Source: Luzula sylvatica | Lineage: Eukaryota; Streptophyta; Magnoliopsida; Poales; Juncaceae | DNA: 64,000 bases | Direction: 5' to 3' | Assembly: GCA_946800325.1 (NCBI GenBank) | Contig: OX326956.1 | Location: forward strand, 21,550,356 to 21,614,355 | Part shown: positions 1 to 10,685 of the stretch, in pieces | Numbering within the stretch: position 1 is the stretch's first letter | Layout of the letters: each line of letters starts with the position of its first letter | Notes under the pieces: model-generated | The model's database searches: none | Told to the model about the DNA's origin: nothing | The model's input: only the letters and a program-made list of their open reading frames with translations | Made by a program: the position numbers and the translations under genes

Positions 1-174
1 TATCGTATCTTTTACTACATAACTTTTCACCAAATTTCACAAACACTAAGAAAGTTTGTTTTTCGATTCAAAACAAGATTTTAACGCTTTGATTAGTTCA
101 AATAACGTGTTTTTAGATCATTTGTATCGTATCTTTTACTACATAACTTTTCACCAAATTTCACAAACACTAAT

Positions 175-203
175 AAAGTTTGTTTTTACGAAAGTTTGTT
201 TTT
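175..203 (+). repeat. 16-bp internal duplication within a monomer
   Basis: The block aaagtttgttttt occurs twice in a row separated by acg, lengthening the monomer to 140 bp (tatcg starts at 125 and 265). The inserted tttttacgaaagtttg contains acgaaagtttg, found in acg-type monomers, which suggests template switching between neighbouring copies. Confidence 0.92.
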
Positions 204-673
204 CGATTCAAAACAAGATTTTAACGCTTTGAGGAGTTCAAATAACGTGTTTTTAGATGATTTGTATCGTATCTTTTACTACATAACTTTTCACCAAATT
301 TCACAAACACTAAGAAAGTTTGTTTTTCGATTCAAAACAAGATTTTAACGCTTTGGGTAGTTCAAATAACGTGTTTTTAGATCATTTGTATCGTATCTTT
401 TACTACATAACTTTTCACCAAATTTCACAAACACTAAGAAAGTTTGTTTTTCGATTCAAAACAAGAATTTAACGCTTTGAGGAGCTCAAATAACTTGTTT
501 TTAGATATTTGTATCGTATCTTTTACTGCGTAACTTTTCACCAAATTTCACAACCACTAAGAAAGTTTGTTTTTCGATTCAAAACAAGATTTTAGCGCTT
601 TGAGGAGTTCAAATAACATGTTTTTAGATTAGTTGTATCATATCTTTTACACCATAACTTTTCACCAAATTTC

Positions 674-694
674 ACAAACTTTACGAAAGTTTGT
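674..694. repeat. Palindromic monomer variant, 9-bp arms
   Basis: The arms acaaacttt and aaagtttgt are perfect reverse complements around a three-base acg centre. The usual monomer has only a six-base arm here; the acttt change creates the longer palindrome. First of an adjacent pair. Confidence 0.9.
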
Positions 695-797
695 TTTTCG
701 ATTCAAAACAAGATTTTAACGCTTTGAGGAGTTCAAATAACGTGTTTTCAGATTAGCTGTATCATATCTTTTACAACATAACTTTTCACCAAATTTC

Positions 798-818
798 ACA
801 AACTTTACGAAAGTTTGT
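798..818. repeat. Palindromic monomer variant, second of adjacent pair
   Basis: Identical arms and centre to 674-694, exactly one monomer (124 bp) later. It precedes a 123-bp monomer with a shortened T run. Confidence 0.9.
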
Positions 819-1799
819 TTTTCGATTCAAAACAAGATTTTAACGCTTTGAGGAGTTCAAATAACGTGTTTTCAGATCATTTGTATCGTATCTTCTACTA
901 CATAACTTTTCACCAAATTTCACAAACACTAAGAAAGTTTGTTTTCGATTCAAAACAAGAATTTAGCGCATTGAGGTGTTCAAATAACGTGTTTTTAGAT
1001 CATTTGTATCGTATCTTTTACTACATAACTTTTCACCAAAGTTCACAAGCACTAAGAAAGTTTGTTTTTCAATTCAAAACAAGCTTTGAACGCTTTGAGG
1101 ATCTCAAATACCGTGTTTTTAGATCATTTGTATCGATATCTTTTACTACATAACTTTTCACCAAATTTCACAAACACTAATAAAGTCTGTTTTTCGATTC
1201 AAAACAAGATTTTAACGCTGTGAGGAGCTCAAATAACTTGTTTTTAGATCATTTGTATCGTATCTTTTACTACGTAATTTTTCACCAAATTTCACAAACA
1301 CTAAGAAAGTTTGTTTTTCAATTCAAAACAAGATTTTAGCGCCTTGAGGAGTTTAAATAACATGTTTTTATATCATTTGTATCGTATCTTTTACTACGTA
1401 ATTTTTCACCAAATTTCACAAACACTAAGAAAGTTTGTTTTTCGATTCAAAACAAGATTTTAGCGCTTTGAGGAGTTCAAATAACGTGTTTTTAGATCAT
1501 TTGTATCGTATCTTTTACTACATAAATTTTCACCAAATTTCACAAACACTACGGAAGTTTGTTTTTCGATTCAAAACAAGATTTGAACGCTTTGAGGAGT
1601 CCAAATAACGTGTTTTTAGATCATTTGTATCGTATCTTTTACTACATAACTTTTCACCAAATTTCACAAACACTAATAATATTTGTTTTTCGATTCAAAA
1701 CAAGATTTTAACGCTTTGAGGAGCTCACATAACGTGTTTTTAGTTCATTTGTATCGTTTCTTTTACTACGTAACTTTTCACCAAATTTCACAAACACTG

Positions 1800-4648
1800 A
1801 GAAAGTTTGTTTTTCGATTCAAAACAAGATTTTAGCGCTTTGAGGAGTTCAAATAACATGTTTTTAGATCATTTGTATGGTATCCTTTACTACATAAATT
1901 TTCACCAAATTTCACAAACACTACGAAAGTTTGTTTTTCGATTCAAAACAAGATTTTAACGCTTTGAGGAGTCCAAATAACGTGTTTTTAGATCATTTGT
2001 ATCGTATCTTTTACTACATAACTTTTCACCAAATTTCACAAACACTAAGAAAGTTTGTTTTTCGATTCAAAAGAAGCTTTGAACGCTTTGAGGAGCTCAA
2101 ATAACGTGTTTTTAGATCATTTGTATCGTATCTTTTACTACATAACTTTTCACCAAATTTCACAAACACTAATAAAGTTTGTTTTTCGATTCAAAACAAG
2201 ATTTTAGCGCTTTGTGGAGCTCACATAACCTGTTTTTAGTTCATTTGTATCGTATCTTTTACTACGTAACTTTTCACCAAATTTCACAAACACTGAGAAA
2301 GTTTGTTTTTCGATTCAAAACAAGATTTTAGCGCATTGAGGAGTTCAAATAACGTGTTTTTAGATCATTTGTATCGTATCTTTTACTACATAACTTTTCA
2401 TCAAATTTTACAAAGACAAAGAAAATTGTTTTTCGATTCAAAACAAGATTTTAACGCTTTGAGGAGTTCAAATAACGTGTTTTTAGATCATTTGTATCGT
2501 ATCTTTTACTACATAACTTTTCACCAAATTTTACAAACACTAAGAAAGTTTGTTTTTCGATTCAAAACAAGATTTTAACGCTATGAGGAGCTCAAATAAC
2601 TTGTTTTTAGATCATTTGTATCGTATCTTTTACTACGTAATTTTTCACCAAATTTCACAAACACTAAGAAAGTTTGTTTTTCGATTCAAAACAAGATTTT
2701 AGCGCTTTGAGGAGTTCAAATAACATGTTTTTAGATCATTTGTATCGTATCTTTTACTACATAAATTTTCACCAAATTTCACAAACACTACGAAAGTTTG
2801 TTTTTCGATTCAAAACAAGATTTTAACGCTTTGAAGAGTTCAAATAATGTGTTTTTAGATGATTTGTATCGTATCTTTTACTACATAACTTTTCACCAAA
2901 TTTCACAAACACTAAGAAAGTTTGTTTTTCGATTCAAAACAAGATTTTAACGCTTTGGGTAGTTCAAATAACGTGTTTTTAGATCATTTGTATCGTATCT
3001 TTTACTACATAACTTTTCACCAAATTTCACAAACACTAAGAAAGTTTGTTTTTCGATTCAAAACAAGATTTTAACGCTTTGAGGAGCTCAAATAACTTGT
3101 TTTTAGATATTTGTATCGTATCTTTTACTGCGTAACTTTTCACCAAATTTCACAAACACTAAGAAAGTTTGTTTTTCGATTCAAAACAAGATTTTAGCGC
3201 TTTGAGGAGTTCAAATAACATGTTTTTAGATTAGCTGTAACATATCTTTTACAACATAACTTTTCACCAAATTTCACAAACTTTACGAAAGTTTGTTTTT
3301 CGATTCAAAACAAGATTTTAACGCTTTGAGGAGTTCAAATAACGTATTTTCAGATCATTTGTATCGTATCTTCTACTACATAACTTTTCACCAAATTTCA
3401 CACACACTAAGAAAGTTTGTTTTTCGATTCAAAACAAGAATTTAACGCATTGAGGTGTTCAAATAACGTGTTTTTAGATCATTTGTATCGTATCTTTTAC
3501 TACATAACTTTTCACCAAAGTTCACAAACACTAAGAAAGTTTGTTTTTCAATTCAAAACAAGCTTTGAACGCTTTGAGGATCTCAAATACCGTGTTTTTA
3601 GATCATTTGTATCGATATCTTTTACTACATAACTTTTCACCAAATTTCACAAACACTAATAAAGTTTGTTTTTCGATCCAAAACAAGGTTTTAACGCTGT
3701 GAGGAGCTCAAATAACTTGTTTTTAGATCATTTGTATCGTATCTTTTACTACGTAATTTTTCACCAAATTTCATAAACACTAAGAAAGTTTGTTTTTCGA
3801 TTCAAAACAAGATTTTAGCGCTTTGAGGAGTTCAAATAACATGTTTTTAGATCATTTGTATCGTATCTTTTACTACATAAATTTTCACCAAATTACACAA
3901 ACACTACGAAAGTTTGTTTTTCGATACAAAACAAGATTTTAACGCTTTGAGGAGTCCAAATAACGTGTTTTTAGATCATTTGTATCGTATCTTTTACTAC
4001 ATAACTTTTCACCAAATTTCACAAACACTAAGAAAGTTTGTTTTTCGATTCAAAAGAAGCTTTGAACGCTTTGAGGAGCACAAATAACGTGTTTTTAGAT
4101 CATTTGTATCGTATCTTTTACTACATAACTTTTCACCAAATTTCACAAACACTAATAATATTTGTTTTTCGATTCAAAACAAGATTTTAACGCTTTGAGG
4201 AGCTCACATAACGTGTTTTTAGTTCATTTGTATCGTTTCTTTTACTACGTAACTTTTCACCAAATTTCACAAACACTAAGAAAGTTTTTTTTCGATTAAA
4301 AACAAGATTTTAGCGCTTTGAGGAGTTCCAATAACGTGTTTTTAGATCATTTGTATCGTATCTTTTACTACATAACTTTTCACCAAATTTTACAAACACT
4401 AAGAAAGTTTGTTTTTCGATTCAAAACAAGATTTTATCGCTTTGAGGAGTTCAAATAACGTGTTTTTAGATCATTTGTATCGTATCTTTTACTACATAAC
4501 TTTTCACCAAATTTCACAAACACTAAGAAAGTTTGTTTTTCGATTCAAAACAAGATTTTAAAGCTTTGATTAGTTCAAATAACGTGTTTTTAGATCATTT
4601 GTATCGTATCTTTTACTACATAACTTTTCACCAAATTTCACAAACACT
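1800..4648 (+). repeat. Segment duplicated 30,327 bp downstream
   Basis: The variant string here matches 32127-34975 at a constant offset of 30,327 bp. Linked markers are the rare tatggtatcc monomer (1876 and 32203), a monomer with a shortened caaag/aaaattg block near 2410 and 32740, the palindrome (3276 and 33603) and the gattag variant (4568 and 34895). The match ends where this copy has actaat and the distant one actgag (4649 and 34976). Confidence 0.85.
3276..3296. repeat. Palindromic monomer variant, single copy
   Basis: Same 9-3-9 inverted repeat, upstream of a monomer with aacgta. Its 30,327-bp partner is at 33603. Confidence 0.9.
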
Positions 4649-4651
4649 AAT

Positions 4652-4680
4652 AAAGTTTGTTTTTACGAAAGTTTGTTTTT
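4652..4680 (+). repeat. 16-bp internal duplication (4477-bp partner)
   Basis: Same event as at 175, carried along by the 4477-bp unit; upstream actaat is conserved too. Confidence 0.92.
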
Positions 4681-5150
4681 CGATTCAAAACAAGATTTTA
4701 ACGCTTTGAGGAGTTCAAATAACGTGTTTTTAGATGATTTGTATCGTATCTTTTACTACATAACTTTTCACCAAATTTCACAAACACTAAGAAAGTTTGT
4801 TTTTCGATTCAAAACAAGATTTTAACGCTTTGGGTAGTTCAAATAACGTGTTTTTAGATCATTTGTATCGTATCTTTTACTACATAACTTTTCACCAAAT
4901 TTCACAAACACTAAGAAAGTTTGTTTTTCGATTCAAAACAAGATTTTAACGCTTTGAGGAGCTCAAATAACTTGTTTTTAGATATTTGTATCGTATCTTT
5001 TACTGCGTAACTTTTCACCAAATTTTACAATCACTAAGAAAGTTTGTTTTTCGATTCAAAACAAGATTTTAGCGCTTTGAGGAGTTCAAATAACATGTTT
5101 TTAGATTAGTTGTATCATATCTTTTACAACATAACTTTTCACCAAATTTC

Positions 5151-5171
5151 ACAAACTTTACGAAAGTTTGT
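5151..5171. repeat. Palindromic monomer variant, first of pair
   Basis: Partner of 674-694 at the 4477-bp offset; arms and centre unchanged. Confidence 0.9.
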
Positions 5172-5274
5172 TTTTCGATTCAAAACAAGATTTTAACGCT
5201 TTGAGGAGTTCAAATAACGTGTTTTCAGATTAGCTGTATCATATCTTTTACAACATAACTTTTCACCAAATTTC

Positions 5275-5295
5275 ACAAACTTTACGAAAGTTTGT
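5275..5295. repeat. Palindromic monomer variant, second of pair
   Basis: Partner of 798-818 at the 4477-bp offset. The second palindromic monomer is absent from the next unit (7150). Confidence 0.9.
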
Positions 5296-6650
5296 TTTTC
5301 GATTCAAAACAAGATTTTAACGCTTTGAGGAGTTCAAATAACGTGTTTTCAGATCATTTGTATCGTATCTTCTACTACATAACTTTTCACCAAATTTCAC
5401 AAACACTAAGAAAGTTTGTTTTCGATTCAAAACAAGAATTTAACGCATTGAGGTGTTCAAATAACGTGTTTTTAGATCATTTGTATCGTATCTTTTACTA
5501 CATAACTTTTCACCAAAGTTCACAAGCACTAAGAAAGTTTGTTTTTCAATTCAAAACAAGCTTTGAACGCTTTGAGGATCTCAAATACCGTGTTTTTAGA
5601 TCATTTGTATCGATATCTTTTACTACATAACTTTTCACCAAATTTCACAAACACTAATAAAGTTTGTTTTTCGATTCAAAACAAGATTTTAACGCTGTGA
5701 AGAGCTCAAATAACTTGTTTTTAGATCATTTGTATCGTATCTTTTACTACGTAATTTTTCACCAAATTTCACAAACACTAAGAAAGTTTGTTTTTCGATT
5801 CAAAACAAGATTTTAGCGCCTTGAGGAGTTTAAATAACATGTTTTTAGATCATTTGTATCGTATCTTTTACTACGTAATTTTTCACCAAATTTCACAAAC
5901 ACTAAGAAAGTTTGTTTTTCGATTCAAAACAAGATTTTAGCGCTTTGAGGAGTTCAAATAACGTGTTTTTAGATCATTTGTATCGTATCTTTTACTACAT
6001 AAATTTTCACCAAATTTCACAAACACTACGGAAGTTTGTTTTTCGATTCAAAACAAGATTTGAACGCTTTGAGGAGTCCAAATAACGTGTTTTTAGATCA
6101 TTTGTATCGTATCTTTTACTACATAACTTTTCACCAAATTTCGCAAACACTAATAATATTTGTTTTTCGATTCAAAACAAGATTTTAACGCTTTGAGGAG
6201 CTCACATAACGTGTTTTTAGTTCATTTGTATCGTTTCTTTTACTACGTAACTTTTCACCAAATTTCACAAACACTAAGAAAGTTTGTTTTTCGATTCAAA
6301 ACAAGATTTTAGCGCTTTGAGGAGTTCCAATAACGTGTTTTTAGATCATTTGTATCGTATCTTTTACTACATAACTTTTCTCCAAATTTTACAAACACTA
6401 AGAAAGTTTGTTTTTCGATTCAAAACAAGATTTTATCGCTTTGAGGAGTTCAAATAACGTGTTTTTAGATCATTTGTATCGTATCTTTTACTACATAACT
6501 TTTCACCAAATTTCACAAACACTAAGAAAGTTTGTTTTTCGATTCAAAACAAGATTTTAACGCTTTGAGTAGTTCAAATAACGTGTTTTTAGATCATTTG
6601 TATCGTATCTTTTACTACATAACTTTTCACCAAATTTCACAAACACTAAG

Positions 6651-6679
6651 AAAGTTTGTTTTTACGAAAGTTTGTTTTT
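6651..6679 (+). repeat. 16-bp internal duplication in the 1999-bp unit
   Basis: Offset 1999 from 4652; here the upstream variant is actaag rather than actaat. Confidence 0.92.
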
Positions 6680-7149
6680 CGATTCAAAACAAGATTTTAA
6701 CGCTTTGAGGAGTTCAAATAACGTGTTTTTAGATCATTTGTATCGTATCTTTTACTACATAACTTTTCACCAAATTTCACAAACACTAAGAAAGTTTGTT
6801 TTTCGATTCAAAACAAGATTTTAACGCTTTGGGTAGTTCAAATAACGTGTTTTTAGATCATTTGTATCGTATCTTTTACTACATAACTTTTCACCAAATT
6901 TCACAAACACTAAGAAAGTTTGTTTTTCGATTCAAAACAAGATTTTAACGCTTTGAGGAGCTCAAATAACTTGTTTTTAGATATTTGTATTGTATCTTTT
7001 ACTGCGTAACTTTTCACCAAATTTCACAAACACTAAGAAAGTTTGTTTTTCGATTCAAAACAAGATTTTAGCGCTTTGAGGAGTTCAAATAACATGTTTT
7101 TAGATTAGTTGTATCATATCTTTTACAACATAACTTTTCACCAAATTTC

Positions 7150-7170
7150 ACAAACTTTACGAAAGTTTGT
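7150..7170. repeat. Palindromic monomer variant, single copy
   Basis: Only one palindromic monomer here where the preceding unit has two, which accounts for the shorter 1876-bp offset downstream. Confidence 0.9.
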
Positions 7171-8148
7171 TTTTCGATTCAAAACAAGATTTTAACGCTT
7201 TGAGGAGTTCAAATAACGTGTTTTCAGGTCATTTGTATCGTATCTTCTACTACATAACTTTTCACCAAATTTCACAAACACTAAGAAAGTTTGTTTTTCG
7301 ATTCAAAACAAGAATTTAACGCATTGAGGTGTTCAAATAACGTGTTTTTAGATCATTTGTATCGTATCTTTTACTACATAACTTTTCACCAAAGTTCACA
7401 AACACTAAGAAAGTTTGTTTTTCAATTCAAAACAAGCTTTGAACGCTTTGAGGATCTCAAATACCGTGTTTTTAGATCATTTGTATCGATATCTTTTACT
7501 ACATAACTTTTCACCAAATTTCACAAACACTAATAAAGTTTGTTTTTCGATTCAAAACAAGATTTTAACGCTGTGAGGAGCTCAAATAACTTGTTTTTAG
7601 ATCATTTGTATCGTATCTTTTACTACGTAATTTTTCACCAAATTTCACAAACACTAAGAAAGTTTGTTTTTCGATTCAAAACAAGATTTTAGCGCTTTGA
7701 GGAGTTGAAATAACATGTTTTTAGATCATTTGTATCGTATCTTTTACTACATAAATTTTCACCAAATTTCACAAACACTACGGAAGTTTGTTTTTCGATT
7801 CAAAACAAGATTTTAACACTTTGTGGAGTCCAAATAACGTGTTTTTAGATCATTTGTATCGTATCTTTTACTACATAACTTTTCACCAAATTTCACAAAC
7901 ACTAAGAAAGTTTGTTTTTCGATTCAAAATAAGCTTTGAACGCTTTGAGGAGCTCAAATAACGTGTTTTTAGATCATTTGTATCGTATCTTTTACTACAT
8001 AACTTTTCACCAAATTTCACAAACACTAATAATATTTGTTTTTCGATTCAAAACAAGATTTTAACGCTTTGAGGAGCTCACATAACGTGTTTTTAGTTCA
8101 TTTGTATCGTTTCTTTTACTACGTAACTTTTCACCAAATTTCACAAAT

Positions 8149-10685
8149 ACTAAGAAAGTTTGTTTTTCGATTCAAAACAAGATTTTAACGCTTTGTGGAG
8201 TCCAAATAACGTGTTTTTAGATCATTTGTATCGTATCTTTTACTACATAACTTTTCACCAAATTTTACAAACACTAAGAAAGTTTGTTTTTCAATTCAAA
8301 ACAAGATGTTAACGCTTTGGGGAGTTCAAATAACGTGTTTTTAGATCATTTGTATCGTATCTTTTACTACATAACTTTTCCCCAAATTTCACAAACACTA
8401 ATAATATTTGTTTTTCGATTCAAAACAAGATTTTAACGCTTTGAGGAGCTCACATAACGTGTTTTTAGTTCATTTGTATCGTATCTTTTACTACGTAACT
8501 TTTCACCAAATTTCACAAACACTAAGAAAGTTTGTTTTTCGATTCAAAACAAGATTTTAACGCTTTGGGGAGTTCAAATAACGTGTTTTTAGATCATTTG
8601 TATCGTATCTTTCACTACATAACTTTTCACCAAATTTTACAAACACTAATAAAGTTTGTTTTTCGATTCAAAACAAGATTTTAATGCTTTGAGGAGCTCA
8701 CATAATGTGTTTTTAGATCATTTGTATCGTTATCTTTTACTACGTAACTTTTCACCAAATTTCACATACACTAAGAAAGTTTGTTTTTCGATTCAAAACA
8801 AGATTTTATCGCTTTGAGGAGTTCAAATAACGTGTTTTTAGATCATTTGTATCGTATCTTTTACTACATAACTTTTCACCAAATTTCACAAACACTGAGA
8901 AAGTTTGTTTTTCGATTCAAAACAAGATTTTAACGCTTTGAGTAGTTCAAATAACGTGTTTTTAGATCATTTGTATCATATCTTTAACTACGTAACTTTT
9001 CACCGAATTTCACAAACACTAAGAAAGTTTTTTTTCGATTCAAAACAAGATTTTAACGCTTTGTGGAGCTCAAATGACTTGTTTTTAGATCATTTGTATC
9101 GTATCTTTTACTACGTAACTTTTCACCAAATATCACAAACACTAAGAAAGTTTGTTTTTCGATTCAAAACAAGATTTTTACGCTTTGAGGAGTTCAAATA
9201 ACGTGTTTTTAGATCATTTGTATCGTATCTTTTACTACATAACTTTTCACCAAATTTCACAAACATTACGAAAGTTTGTTTTTCGATTCAAAACAAGATT
9301 TTAACGCTTTGAGGAGTTCAAATAACGTGTTTTTAGATCATTTGTATCGTATCTTTTACTACATAACTTTTCACCAAGTTTCACAAACACTAAGAAAGTT
9401 TGTTTTTCGATTCAAAACAAGATTTTAACGCTTTGAGTAGTTCAAATAACGTGTTTTTAGATCATTTGTATCGTATCTTTTACTACGTAACTTTTCACCA
9501 AATTTCACAAACACTAAGAAAGTTTGTTTTTCGATTCAAAACTAGATTTTAACGCCTTGAGGAGCTCAAATAACTTGTTTTTAGATCATTTGTATCGTAT
9601 CTTTTACTACATAACTTTTCACCAAATTTCACAAACACTAAGAACGTTTGTTTTTCGATTCAAAAGAAGATTTTAGCGCTTTGAGGAGTTCAAATAACAT
9701 GTTTTTAGATCATTTGTATCGTATCTTTTACTACATAAGTTTTCACCAAGTTTCACAAACCCTAAGAAAGTTTGTTTTTCGATTCAAAACAAGATTTTAG
9801 CGCTTTGAGGAGTTCAAATAACATGTTTTTAGATCATTTGTATCGTATCATTTACTACATAAATTTTCACCAAATTTCACAAACACTACGGAAGTTTGTT
9901 TTTCGATTCAAAACAAAATTTTAACGCTTTGATGTGTCCAAATAACGTGTTTTTAGATCATTTGTATCGTATCTTTTACTACATAACTTTTCACCAAATA
10001 TCACAAACACTAAGAAAGTTTGTTTTTTGATTCAAAAGAATCTTTGAACGCTTTGAGGAGCTCAAATAACGTGTTTTTAGATCATTTGTATCGTATCTTT
10101 TACTACATAAGTTTTCACCAAATTTCACAAACACTAAGAAAGTTTGTTTTTCAATTCAAAACAAGCTTTGAACGCTTTGAGGAGCTCAAATAACGTGTTT
10201 TTAGATCATTTGTATCGATATCTTTTACTACATAACTTTTCACCAAATTTCACAAACACTAATAAATTTTGTTTTCGATTCAAAACAAGATTTTAACGCT
10301 TTGAGGAGCTCACATAACGTGTTTTTAGATCATTTGTATAGATATCTTTTACTACATAACTTTTCACCAAATTTCACAAACACTAAGAAAGTTTGTTTTT
10401 CGATTCAAAACAAGATTTTAACGCTTTGAAGAGTTCAAATAACGTGTTTTTAGATCATTTGTATCGTATCTTTTACTACATAACTTTTCACCAAATTTCA
10501 CAAACACTAATAAAGTTTGTTTTTCGATTCAAAACAAGATTTTAACGCTTTGAGGAGCTCAAATAACGTGTTTTTAGATCATTCGTATCGTATCTTTTAC
10601 TACGTAACTTTTCACCAAATTTCACAAACACTAAGAAAGTTTGTTTTTCGATTCAAAACAAGATTTTAGCGCTTTGAGGAGTTCC
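8149..10685 (+). repeat. Satellite monomers with variants shared with the right half
   Basis: About twenty monomers with no clean tandem HOR inside the stretch. The tttgtggagctcaaatgac monomer near 9060 and the gatgtgtcc then ttttttgattcaaaag pair near 9930-10040 reappear repeatedly beyond 43 kb (for example near 45.5, 48.5, 51.8, 55.2, 60.8 and 63.3 kb). None of the palindromic monomers typical of the left half occurs here. The most economical reading is a block inserted from, or ancestral to, the right-half type. Confidence 0.7.

Larger units (their letters stand above)
1..1798 (+). repeat. Left HOR segment, partner of 4478-6275
   Basis: This segment recurs 4477 bp downstream with only scattered substitutions. 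Linked landmarks keep the same offset: the gattag variant (91 and 4568), the 16-bp duplication (175 and 4652), the twin palindromic monomers (674/798 and 5151/5275) and the taataatatt variant (1674 and 6151). Similarity in monomer order breaks near 1799, where this copy has actgag and its partner actaag. An offset of 4477 equals 36 monomers plus a 16-bp insertion, less three small deletions. Confidence 0.85.
4478..6275 (+). repeat. Left HOR segment, second copy (offset 4477)
   Basis: Near-identical copy of 1-1798. Differences I noted include aatttaacg replaced by attttaacg near 4940, a change in the cac/tcactaag block near 5030, and ttagcgca against ttaacgca near 5438. It also overlaps a shorter tandem series of 1999 and 1876 bp units, so the same DNA belongs to two nested repeat orders. 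Confidence 0.85.
4153..8148 (+). repeat. Tandem units of about 2.0 and 1.88 kb, plus a partial third
   Basis: The taataatatt variant recurs at 4153, 6151 and 8027. Between the first two units the 16-bp duplication (4652 and 6651) and the palindromic monomer (5151 and 7150) both keep an offset of 1999. Downstream of the palindrome the offset falls to 1876, because the first unit has two adjacent palindromic monomers (5151 and 5275) and the second has one (7150). The 123-bp difference is one monomer of the short class. Similarity in order fades after about 8148. Confidence 0.75.

Noticed and set aside
815..1153. Apparent 112-residue reading frame (and its copy at 5292-5630)
   Set aside because: It begins at TTG within gtttgtttttcgattc, is pure satellite, and exists only because a 123-bp monomer (one T missing from the T run) keeps the frame open across two copies. 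No ribosome binding site, no conserved domain, and the frame shifts in normal 124-bp monomers.
2303..2578. Apparent 91-residue frame (and copies at 32630-32905 and, in another variant context, 58994-59269)
   Set aside because: Same TTG-initiated satellite translation; open only because of a shortened monomer. The repeated 41-residue pattern is the monomer itself.
3417..3632. Recurrent 71-residue frame at 3417, 7291, 13628, 17857, 22209, 33744, 40010, 41748 and 43982 (62 residues at 57752)
   Set aside because: Recurs because the underlying HOR recurs. The conserved length follows conserved indels, not protein selection; TTG start and satellite DNA throughout.
8905..9201. Apparent 98-residue frame
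   Set aside because: Satellite read-through over a monomer with a base missing in the T tract near 9030; same peptide pattern as the others.
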